From the NCBI GenBank assembly GCA_013368325.1, contig JAACJK010000164.1, positions 1,364,001-1,428,000 of the forward strand: a DNA stretch of 64,000 bases, read 5' to 3'. Below, piece by piece: positions 34,176-44,406 of this stretch (positions are counted from its first letter, which is position 1; each line of letters opens with the position of its first letter). The translations under genes were made by a program, and so were the position numbers. A model generated the notes under the pieces. It had not been told where the DNA came from. It worked only from the letters and a program-made list of their open reading frames with translations, and made no database searches. The stretch comes from Ephemerocybe angulata (Eukaryota; Basidiomycota; Agaricomycetes; Agaricales; Psathyrellaceae).

Positions 34176-35008
34176 AATTTGTAGATCAAGACTTGGAAAA
34201 AGGAGCGAAGAGGAGGACTAGAGATTGGATTTTAGCATTGAATTCGGCGCAGTATTTATAGTTCACCTTTCCTGAGGGATATAGGTCTTTCGCACACGCC
34301 CCACATATGGGCTCAGAATTCGAAGCGCTTTGACGGTCGGAGTCGGGGCATAATTCATGATGTACTCGAGCCTTGCTCGCTTTGGAATTTGGCCGATTGA
34401 CAGTCTTTTGGACACACTCAAACGCTTCCTATGTGTTGTGTACCAGTATTCCTCGCCAAGCTTAAGAGTATGACGCGCAAGGGCAACCTCCACAAAGGGG
34501 AAAGTGCCTTGGACCGGATAGTCCTGTGATTTCCGAGCTTTAGCTCCCAGAGGTACGTGGTTCCAACGCTCGTGTGGGACTCATCGAGGATTCTATCCAA
34601 GTGAGCAATGTGAGTTGAGTGTCCTTGCATGTGCCATGCATACCTATCTTTTCTATATGCAGAAAGCTAACCCTCACGACTCACGAGCTGGGAGCTCACA
34701 AATCCCAGGCGAACATCCGAGAAGGCCAACACAGCTCACGGTGCACCAGAATCCACCTATTTGTATGTTGTATTCTCGGGATGGTAATAGACTTCTTGTG
34801 AAGGAGAAGTCATGGCCAGTCTAAAGCCATCTTCATCAGCTTTCGTCCTGAGAATGCCCCGGCCAAAAAGATCTCAGTTCTGACCAGGAAGTTCTTGCGC
34901 AAGTTGCCACGAGAATACCACGCTTTCGGAACGCCTCAAGTATTAGCACTGAAGTGCTCACTATTACCACGAGTATCATACAGAAGTAGTTTGGTGTCTA
35001 CTGACCCG
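34176..35008. other. Intergenic stretch with promoter of the secreted gene and a possible gene remnant
   Basis: 833 bases between the secreted protein start and the serine-hydrolase stop. A minus-strand open frame (about 34263-34535, ending KTYIPQER) reads like protein but has an in-frame stop just upstream and no ATG of its own. It could be a relic or a chance frame. The rest shows nothing I can name. Confidence 0.4.
34253..34260 (-). promoter_or_regulatory. TATA box for the secreted cysteine-containing gene
   Basis: TATAAATA on the minus strand, 78 bases upstream of the ATG at 34175. A strong core-promoter match. Confidence 0.6.
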
Positions 35009-38000
35009 TCAATAGTTGTCTAACCAAGACGACGACTCCTGGTATCTCCAGTTCGTATCCCATACCCTAACACTCGGTAAGTACCCTCAGAGACAGGAAA
35101 TATTATGTGTCCACTCACCCTGCTCCGCGTAGCCCTGCTGCCCCCAGTCGGTCAAGGCCGGGCGATAGGGAAAGCCAGTCAGGAACCGCAACACCAGTCC
35201 GTATCGGGAACAACCTTCCTGCTCTCTCGAGGCTAGCCACATCGGAGTAAATGATTACCAACTTATAGCTGGTGGCCGTGGAACCTGGATGAAGGAAGAC
35301 ATGCGCTGTTCCAGATATTAGCAAAATGGCAGATAGTACCGGCTTTGTCCCAAACTTACAGTCACCAGCAGCCTCCTTCTCATCCAGAGAGAGAGTTCCT
35401 TTGCGAAGGTTAAACGAGGTTCCTCCCGTTTCGAGCAATCGGCGAATGCGTGGCGATTGGAGAGTCCCAATTACCACAGAGTTCCCTCCGCGCTCCTCGT
35501 CTTCCGTCGCTGCTGGGCCAAGTATCTCAGCATCTAGGCGATGATATAGATGGAGGTCGTGTGCAAGGCGCTTTGCCAGAGACAACGCAGGCTCGCCATC
35601 AAAGAAGATATTGATGGTCCCGAGCGTAGACAGGATGGTTTGGATCCTCGTGGGTGGAATGCTTCGTAATGTCGATTCTGCTGTCGTCGTCCAGACTCCC
35701 TTCTCTCTCACAAAATGGACGGGGAAGTCGATGAACTTTCCTGTCGGAAATGAAGTCGAGGCAATTGTCAAGGCGGTCAGACTGGAAAGTGACTTCGAAT
35801 CCTCAATTGAGAACCGCAATACGTTAGTTGTTGAGACCCTCGCTAAACCGTCGCCGTCAGTGGTGATTCGCAGTGTTCCAAGCCTGCATCCAAATTGTCA
35901 GTATCTAGGATCGATGATGAATGTATATAAATGCACTGACCTCCCAGGGATAGTGAGACTATGAATCTTCCAGCCATACAAAGAACCAGCCTCGGTCGGG
36001 TTTGAAACAGTCAACGAGAATGAGCTGGGGTGACCTTGCGGTGCCGTCGAATGAATGTGAGCATCGATGAAATCTTGCACTGTAGTGTTGTTTAAGACTG
36101 TGCTATACCAGTGTTTTTCGCCCGGGTCCTCTTGGTAATGGCTAATGAAGCGTGTTGCGTTAGCAGCGAGTGATTTGTAAGTGGAGCGACGTCTTGCCTA
36201 AGGTTTCCGTCCGGATTCAAACTCTTCAGAACGCTAATTAGTTCACGAGAATGGAACGAGGGAACGTTCTCGTCTGCCCCTCTAGAGCAGCACCCTATTG
36301 AGCATTGTCTTTCTTGCAACATAAAGAGATTCTTACCCGTGGATTGCTTGTATTGGTAGATGAGCCGCGTTTGTCAGGTGCAGGTCGTTATCATCTGGAG
36401 TGAGGGAGCTCTCGAGAATCGCTCGAAGCGACGGGTCAATGAAGTGTGCCGATCTACAAGATATGTTAGCTGTGGGGCTGCTTCAGTGTAGATAACCCAT
36501 TAACCTTGACTCGGTCAGTGGAATGTATGCTTGCGACTTGATATATCCAGCGGTGGGAGCGGCTGTTTGACGATATCCCTTGTTAATCTTGTTCGTTTGG
36601 CCTTCACAGTGAAGCAGCTCACCGGCTATGATGCGATCTGGGTAGTGCGTCGAGATGTGCCAAACACCTTGGCCACCATTCGAATGCCCAATCAAAATGA
36701 CTTTCGTGTCTCGACGGAACGCCTGGTGTTTCCAAGCGTCATTAGACTGGAGGATCTCGCTCAACGCTTCGACGGCGTCCAAAGCTTCCTTAGTGCTAGG
36801 TCCATGCCAGTCGAGTCCCTGGCACAACTTCCGTCAGACAGCGATGGGGGAAAGGCCTGATACTTGAGACGTACCCAAGATGTCCTGCCAGCTGGCAGGA
36901 TAATCCAACTGTAGTCGTTTTGAGGCTGGGCTGCTACCCAAAAGTCGAAGTGCGGTTCATAGGTGATATCAACTCCGGCTCCATCTAGTGCAGCATCAGC
37001 ACACGATCACTGACAATCTGGCCTGTGGACTCACGGAGAGATAGAATAGGCGGAGCTTTCTGTCCTTGCCCTCGAAGGCGAGGAGGAATAACAACGAATA
37101 TCGTAGGACTGGAGTTTGCGAAAAGGAACGAAGCTTTTACCGCATTCCTGGATTCGGAGCCAGTGGTCCATCCAGTGGTGTGATGGATTGGTAGAGAGAC
37201 GGTTAGATTTTTGGAGTAGGTGCTGTCCTGGTCGCCAGTCACTGTGAGGCAAATGTCTAGCACTGTTGCTTCTGTCCTCGCAAGTTGGCGAAGTTTGAGA
37301 GGAATTACTCGAGTTTGGCCTGGGGCTATTCTGATAGTCTTCAGTATCTGAACTTCGAGACCGGCCTATATCACATTTGACGGGTTAGAACTTTGGCTTG
37401 ATATTGATTCGAGAAAGTCTACCCACAGGCAATCCAACCGTTTTTGCAGCGTCGACTGAGATCCAGCTTTCACCTGTGTTTCTGAGTCCAATACCGATTG
37501 AATCTCCAAACGCATAGCCATCGACGAAGTCACATATCACGTTCTGGGCCGGTTCCAATGCGTAACCAACCTCGTCGATGTCCTCAATTTGCAAATCAAG
37601 GATGATCTTTTGAACGGGGACATCTGAACCCTCCTGGGTAACGGGATCTCCAAAGAGGCGAATCTGATCCACGGGTAAGCGAGGTTACATGGGATAGGGG
37701 TTATAATAGCCACCTCGTAATCGCCGCTAATGAAGAGCTGATATTCCCCCGTCCTTGATAGAGGTAGTTCTACAATCTGAGGGAGGCTGCCAGAGATATC
37801 GTAGATGTTTCCGGCATACCACCTTGGTGTAATATTGGAAAAGGAATCGGCAGGGAGAATGGTGAAGTATGATCCTTGCCGAAGCTGGACAAGCAACCTT
37901 ACTTTGCGCTCATCTGCTGCAGGCCGGTGTATCTTGAAAGTCGACCTGAGAACCGCATGGTGCTGCAGAGCTGCCCACCCTTGGAAATTGCGTAGATATT

Positions 38001-38507
38001 TCCATCTGGATGCCAATTAGTGACTTGCGTATTACATGTAACGATGAGGGCGCGCCTAACGTCTGGGAAGGATACGCGGAGCTCACCGTCCTCCCCGACT
38101 TCAACCGTCTTCCATCCGACATTACCACCGTCGGCATAGGAGGATGGCCACAGTTTATTGTAGTCGATTGGCTCAGATACTGCCTTTTCGTGAGCAAACA
38201 AGAAGCACAATCAGGGGAAATGCATTACGGTTTAAAGGGAATGCCGGGGAGATATATTGTTGCTCTCTGGCATGGATTGGAAAAGGCCCAAGCACCTGAT
38301 AGCAATTATTAGGGAAGTTGAAGAAGGCATGGATTCTAAGCCACATACATCCCATTTCTTAGATACGTCGACCTTGGAGCCCGAGGCTGTCATTGTTGTG
38401 AAGGCTTGCTGGAGAGCGTGTAGGGAGTTCAAGCAGAGGACATGCGGGAGATATGATAACAAGGGAAACCAGCCAATCGCGATCTGGGGGTATTTAAGAG
38501 AAACCAT
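35009..38507 (-). CDS. Large alpha/beta-hydrolase, S9 prolyl-oligopeptidase-like fungal protein
   Basis: About 930 residues in many exons. Exon joins recovered include KKWD to VLGPFPIHAREQQYISPAFP, then LSEPIDYNKLWPSSYADGGN, FQGWAALQHHAVLRS, and SWGLDWHGPSTKEALDAVEA. The serine-hydrolase core is in the middle: VILIGHSNGGQGVWH (nucleophile Ser in G-H-S-N-G), PTAGYIKSQAYIPLTESR, GADENVPSFHSREL (probable acid) and DPGEKHWYSTVL (probable His). An intron splits RIIAG and YRQTAAPTAG. The C-terminal half (TKPVLSAILLISGTAHVFLH and WLSLSPGLDRLGAAGLRGAG) ends with VWDTNWRYQESSSWLDNY at 35009. The ATG at 38507 begins MVSLKYPQIAIGWFPLLSYL, which could be a signal peptide; a downstream ATG (MTASGSKVDV) is an alternative. 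Substrate unknown; it may be an extracellular or vacuolar peptidase. Confidence 0.75.
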
Positions 38508-38826
38508 TCTTGCCGAGATGGTGCCGCTAGGAGTTAGGCCTTTAGGATCGAGTCATTTCTCATCTGGATGAGCTGAAACCAAGGTTGTGCATGACCAGCG
38601 TGGTCGGTGAGTCAGCGCTGAGTAACGAGCTCGCCTTCTTCTGTAGATGGTGCGGTATGTGTGGAATTGTGACCGCTATGGACAGTGGAAGTCACGACAA
38701 AAGGGGCTGCGCTCGGATCCCTTTGATGCCGGGAGTGTCGGTCCGAGATTATTTGATTTCGAGGCCTTCACCAAATAGTGGGCCTAAATGAGCGCTCTTG
38801 GCTCGTGCTCTCCTCTACAAACAGTC
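38508..38826. other. Divergent intergenic region between the serine hydrolase and TMA7
   Basis: 319 bases that should hold both promoters. No clear TATA box is seen on the TMA7 side. Confidence 0.5.
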
Positions 38827-39235
38827 ATGTCTAGCCGTCAGGGAGGAAAGCTCAAGCCTTTGAAGGTGCGTGCGATGGATCCATAAGCAGTGGGTGGAAC
38901 TGATATGGTGTACAGGCCCCCAAGAAAGTCAAGGCCGATGATACCGAAGAGGATGCTGCGTTCAAGGCCCAGAAGAAGGCTGAGGCTGACGCTTTGAAGG
39001 CCGCCAGGGAGAAAGGTTTGTCTCTCCTGCAATATCCAAAGGAACGCTCTGGCTGACGATTTATGCACCTAAAGCTATGGGCAGTAAGTGGACCGTTCTT
39101 CTCAGTGAAATTATGAGCCAACGTGTTTGCAGAGGGACCCATGGGCGGCGCTGGTATCAAGAAGTAAGAGAAATGCAATTTACTGACAGACTTTGACTTG
39201 AAATCTAATGGACTCGCAGATCCGGCAAGAAGTAA
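38827..39235 (+). CDS. TMA7: Translation machinery-associated protein 7 (TMA7)
   Basis: A 64-residue ribosome-associated microprotein, also called CCDC72. Five exons: 38827-38865, 38916-39015, 39075-39083, 39133-39163 and 39220-39235, totalling 195 nt. The product begins MSSRQGGKLKPLK, continues APKKVKADDTEEDAAFKAQK and ADALKAAREKAMGKGPMGGA and ends GIKKSGKK. This matches the whole TMA7 family in length and in the invariant lysine-rich start, acidic middle and G-I-K-K-S-G-K-K end. Exon 3 is only nine nucleotides (CTATGGGCA) and supplies part of the KAMGK segment. The start ATG lies in the only frame giving this. Striatin starts just 162 bases downstream on the same strand. Confidence 0.95.
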
Positions 39236-39396
39236 ACGTATTGATTCTGTAGTAGTAGAGAATTGACAATGATTGTTGAAGCTCGAGTTTGCACATGTTT
39301 GTGATCAGTGGAGAGCAGGAACTTGAAGTGTGAGCGGCTGCGTTGCCTTGTGTCCCCAAATTTCTTGTCCGCCCATCCTCCAAGTCGTCGCTCTCC

Positions 39397-42107
39397 ATGT
39401 TGGGCTCTCTCCAGGTCCTGCAGAACCAAGCCCAGCAGCAGCAAAACCAGCAGCAGCAGCAGGGCCAGCATAACCAGGGCCAGCAAGGCGGCCTCCCCCC
39501 TCCACCACCGCCCCAGAATGGCCAGGACTATACCCTCTCCAGCGTCCTCCACTTCCTTCAGACAGAGTGGAGACGCTATGAGCGCGACAGAAACGAATGG
39601 GAGATCGAGCGAGCCGAAATGAGGGTGAGTCCGTCCACGTACCCCCGCGCATTCGCGTCTGACATGCCATCTGGCAAGGCTCGTATTGCGCTGCTCGAGG
39701 GGGAACGCCGGTCGTTTGAGAACATCAAGCTCGACTTAATGCGCCGCATAAAGATGCTTGAATACGCTCTTCGCATGGAACGGTAATGCAATGTCTTTCG
39801 CGCCCCTGCCGCTTTCATTCAACGTACACGTCGATAGGTCGAAACAGTTGACGCAGCCATCTTCTTCCTCCAACGCCTCGAGCAAACTTTCAACTATGCA
39901 TACCTCCGGCATCTCTTCAGGCCAGAAGGATGATTCCCAGAGCCAGAAAGCGGACAGTGGTGGCAGTTCGCCCCGGAGCGAAGGTGACTAGCCATCTGCG
40001 CTACTTGTCGTGTGTCTAAACGTCCTGCAGATTCCCCTCTCCCTGACAGCCGACTGCCCAACGGTACCGCTCTGAATGGTCCTTCTGGAAGACCAAACTC
40101 ATGGGGCCCTACGACGTTCGCGAGTGGCCCAACGAATACATCGGGGCCTGGTTTTGGGAAGGCTCCTCCAGGAAGGGATCCCAAAAGCCGGGCTAGGAGT
40201 CGGGATTACCTTAAACAGTACGCCAACTCATTTCAATATCGCTGCACAGTGTTGACAGCGATATGTTATTAGATGCCTCCAGGAAATATCCTACTTGACA
40301 TCCCCGCAAGCCATGAATCCTTTGCCGAACCGACCTATCATCACTAACCCATCCGTTACAATGACCATTCCTAACGTCCCTTCTTTCGAATCTATGCCTT
40401 ACAATGGTCGCCCGCGAAAGCTCTTACCCGAAGCTACCAAGGAGTTCCCCATCCTCAATGGTTTGAATAATCAAGCGCCAAATGCTCCCCCTCAGCAAAA
40501 CACGGAGCAGGCGCCGAGTCATATTCAGCAGCAACCAGTGCCACCACCAACATCGAATGCCCAGCCCCCTCCCCCCTCTCAACAAACCCAGCCCCCTCCG
40601 GAACAGCGCTCGGAAGGTGCCGCCGAAAAGGAGGTCGAACATGAGAATAGTAGTACTGCAATATTCCGGCCCGGTGACGATTGGAAGGAGAAGTTGCGAC
40701 AGTCCCATGAAAACGCTCAGAATCGAGTACTTAATCAGCCCGAAGGAGGGTCGGAAGTTGAGTGGTCGGAGGATGGGGATCTGAAGGAAGAGGAGACTGG
40801 GATCGAAGACGATGAGTCAGTTGGCACGGATGGTGAAGGTGCAAAAACCTGGAAGGCTAAGAAGACTTTGAGGAAGTGAGCTATATTACTCTAAACTATT
40901 CATTGCATAGGCTTACGCTCAACTAGTCATCTCGATGCCGTTCGAGCCGTGGCATTCCACCCCACTGAGCTGTGTTTGGCAACAGGAGGAGATGACTGTA
41001 CAGTCAAAATTTGGCGCATGGAAGTTTCTGCGCTTGCGTCGTCAAAGTATGTTCCAAACGCCAATTCGACTATCCGTGGCTAACCATTCTGTCGAAGTGC
41101 CCGGCCAACGACGGAGGTTGAGCCTCAGTTAACTCTACGGGGACACTCTGCCGCCATCACGCGCCTTATTCACTCACCGTCGAAGGGCTTGCTGTATTCT
41201 GCTTCACTGGATTTGTCAATCCGTGTCTGGGCATTACCCAACCCATCGCACACGACATATGCTCCATACGACGAAACCCGCTCAAGAGGCGAACTCATCG
41301 GCCATTCCGACGCTGTTTGGGATTTGGCTCTTGTTCGTGATGAGAGCACTCTGATCAGCTGTGGCGCAGAGGGCGCGGTCAAAGTCTGGGACGTCAGCGG
41401 TCCATCGGGAGGAGGTTCTCTGAAGCTAACCTGGGGTTGGAACGGAGTTGTTGAAAACCCCGACGATCTGCCAGAGGATACGAGTGCGCCTGGAGCCACC
41501 GCGGTTGAGGCAATCAAGGCGGATCTGAAGAAGGTTGCGGTTGCATACCAGAATTCGGTTGTGAAGATATTCGAGATCGAGACTGGGAAGGAGATCTCCA
41601 AGTTGAACAGTGACATCAGCTATGGTATGTCGCCTCCTTCCTTCCATTCACGCGAATACTCATCTGACTTTCTGCAGATGGTACTTCTGCGACGCAAATT
41701 AATTGCATAACTTCACACCCGACAATGCCTGTCCTTGTCACTGGACACGAGGACAAGTATATAAGGATCTTTGACCTCCTCACAGGTATGATTTGCCACA
41801 TGTCCATAGGCTCTCGATGTCGCTAATCATCTTCCTAATAGGTCAATGCACACATTCAATGCTTGCACACCTCGATGGGGTTACGTCCTTGTCAATTGAT
41901 GCAGCAGGCTTCTCGCTGGTGTCAGGTAGCCACGACTGCTCTGTCCGCTTCTGGGATCTCCTGGGCTCGCGTTCATGCGTGCAAGAGATCTCTAGCCACA
42001 GAGAAAAGGCTCGCGAAGGCGTGTTGGATGTCGAGTTCCACCCTTCACTGCCATTTATGGCTAGTGCTGGTGCTGACGGGGTGGTAAAGCTGTATGCTTC
42101 ATCATAA
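39397..42107 (+). CDS. Striatin family protein (Pro11-type), STRIPAK complex
   Basis: Scaffold of the STRIPAK phosphatase-kinase complex, which in filamentous fungi is needed for hyphal fusion and fruiting-body development. Order: Gln-rich N terminus (NQAQQQQNQQQQQGQ), then QDYTLSSVLHFLQTEWRRYE (caveolin-binding and Phe-rich region), a coiled coil (ARIALLEGERRSFENIKLDL and MRRIKMLEYALRMER), a long Ser/Pro-rich linker with YNGRPRKLLPEATKEF, then the WD40 propeller: DAVRAVAFHPTELCLATGGD, LTLRGHSAAITRLI, LIGHSDAVWDLALVR, VKVWDVSG, VLVTGHEDKYIRIFDLLTGQ, and a last repeat ending GVVKLYASS at 42107. Repeats are present down to the C terminus; I count about seven blades. Introns disrupt it in at least seven places. 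Glutamine codons are mostly CAG, so the tract could vary between strains. Confidence 0.92.
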
Positions 42108-42542
42108 CCTTCTATCCATCCACTTCGTGTTCTCCGTGTATTATTCTTTATTAGATATGTGGTACATACTTATTTGGGACAGGAACGTATGGCTTCATCG
42201 GCGATAGCGTCGATGTTGCTTTCGAGCTTGTATTTTGTTTTCTACTTTCGCTTTCCCTTCGTTTTCATGGCCTATGTAAACGCTATACCATCATGCAGTG
42301 TCGGTTGTCTATGTCTCTTTCACGTTGATGCTGCATGTAATGACGCCTGTATGCTCCCCACATCCTTTCTAACAAAAAGACAGACATGGTCGAGGAGCTC
42401 GATGAAAACGGAAGACTATTGCTACATGGAAGTATGGAAGTACAGACTAAAAATACATGCAAGAAGATATCCCAAAGCTTGATAGCTGCTGAACCAAATG
42501 AATCGTCAATAAATATACAGATGCGCTCTCAAAAGTCCCTGT
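42108..42542. other. Intergenic stretch between convergent genes
   Basis: 435 bases between the striatin and phosphodiesterase stop codons, likely both 3' UTRs. Open frames here are chance. Confidence 0.5.
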
Positions 42543-43893
42543 TCAGATGCCTGTTGAGCATGAGTGAGTGCATGCGACCATAGAGGAGAGGATGTACTCA
42601 CGAATGTGCATACCCTGTTCTGCAGCCAAAATTGTACAACCAAGGCCTTTCTCCTCGACTAGAGCCCGGACCTGTTCCGCTATGATTTCGCGCATGGGAA
42701 CCGCACGCTTTGGATCGTGAGGAGCGTCCTTGCAATGCATAACATACACTGTCAAGCCAATTAGGGCCCCACGGACGTCATAAGACTCTACCAGTCGCTT
42801 CTGGCGCTTCCGTGTGTGTCGCGTGTGGGTTTCTGACGAGTGATTTGAGGGTCTGGCTTTGCGAACTTCAGTCGCGAGCACGACAAGCTCTTCGAGGAGG
42901 TGTTCGGGGGTCAGGTGCCCAAAGAGTTGGCTGTCGGGGCGTCCTGAGGACCAAGAGCATTCGATGAAGATGGCACGGAGGGTGGTCGGTATTTTGGGCG
43001 CGGCGGTGCGCCAGACGTGGATGCTCTGTGGGGTGGCCGCCAGTGAGTCAGGCTCGACGTCCCCGAAGAAGAGGAATTCGCCGCCACTCAGGTCATGGCG
43101 AATGAAGTATGCAAAGGATTCGTAGGGCCCGTGGTCATTAGAACCGTGGTTTAGGGGGAAGCTCTGGACAGATATGTCTGGAGTTATGGAGGTGTATTTG
43201 GTGTTTTGTTGCAACCTGGAGCATACACGATCGGAGTAAGTGAGTGGTTGTTGGCTCGTTGAAAAGTATCGGCGTGGGGCTTACGGGGAATAGAGAAGTT
43301 TGTAATTCTCGTCGTCCTCCTTCCATGAAGCGAGATTGGGCCATATCCGGTCATTAAAAATCGATGCAATGTCGTCAAGAGTTTGTTTAGCTGCATATAT
43401 GCGCTTCCGAGGCCCAGAGAGAGATCCTGCCGACACCACAAGACTGTTGATGTGATCCAAATGGGCGTGTGTGATCAAGAAGCACCTGTTGACCCTGGAG
43501 GTTAGTCCTAAAGTTTAAACATGGTTAGTAGGTGCAGGCCTACGCACCGAATGGCATTGTAGACCTCCGTTGCCGATAGTGCACGACCAGGCTCGGTTTC
43601 CGACGAGAATAAGCGAGGATTGCGCTCGACGATGTGCCTGAGGGCGCCCTGGCCAGAGCCTACTCAGATGTGGTTAGTGATGAGCTGTGGTCGTGTGATT
43701 TGGGTATGTGATGCCTACCCGCCTCCAGCGCCAGCACGCCATCCTCCCAACGCGAAGGATGTGACTTGACGAGGTACCTGTTACCGCTCGGTCAGTAAAG
43801 CAATTGGGAGTTAACAATGTACACATACGCCGAGAGATTTGTCTCGTCCGGGCCCCCTCCTGCGCCTATAACAACGATATCGAAGGCCGTCAT
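42543..43893 (-). CDS. PDE1: Class II (low-affinity) 3',5'-cyclic-nucleotide phosphodiesterase
   Basis: Breaks down cAMP, and so limits protein kinase A signalling. Start MTAFDIVVIGAGGGPDETNL; then LVKSHPSRWEDGVLALEAG, GQGALRHIVERNPRLF, YNAIRCFLITHAHLDHINSL with the H-x-H-x-D-H zinc motif, VVSAGSLSGPRKRIYAAKQT, LNHGSNDHGPYESFAYFIRH, GEFLFFGDVEPDS, and IFIECSWSSGRPDSQLFGHL. This is the PDEase_II pattern. An upstream in-frame ATG (MPKRQQDVQQ, about 44094) would add some 67 residues; the conserved start at 43893 is more likely. Near the 3' end a 51-nt stretch (42551-42601) has a GTGAGT donor and an AACAG acceptor and is open in frame, so the C terminus is either HIRI or a longer ...SSMVACTHSCSTGI. 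About 400 residues. Confidence 0.88.
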
Positions 43894-44406
43894 GGGAGAA
43901 GGTTGAGTCGTTGGTTCCTGGTGCCGCTCGTGGATGATGACAGTGTTTGCCTCCGGCGACGGCTCCTGATGGTGGGTGTTCAGCACCAGATTGGCAGATA
44001 CGGTTGCATGGTCGAGGAGACGCTGGCAAAGACTGAAGAAGCGCTTATAAAACGGCGGAGGCCCTTGTTGTACGTCTTGTTGTCGTTTGGGCATAGAGCG
44101 GGAGGGGCGGTGTTGGGGCCGGGTGGAAGACCATCTTGCGCTACCATCGCCCCTTTTATTCAGGTTCTGTAATTGCCATATAGATAGATCTGGCTCAAGA
44201 AGGACCATAATGCACGCTTTGACCACGCATTATCAGATAGACTCTGAATTTCAATCTCATTCACGGCTTTTGTTCCCAGACGCGACGCGTCGTAAACCAG
44301 GCGGCCGTTCTCACTGCCTATCTTTGGCCACGAACCACCATCTCGACCAAAGCACATTCAACCCATGACCCCATAACCCCATAATATCTCCCATAATATC
44401 TCGCAA
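43894..44406. other. Divergent intergenic region
   Basis: 513 bases between the phosphodiesterase and the SUMO-motif gene start codons. An in-frame extension of the phosphodiesterase frame covers part of it on the minus strand. Runs of CCATAATATCTC occur twice near 44380-44403, just before the ATG at 44407. Confidence 0.5.
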
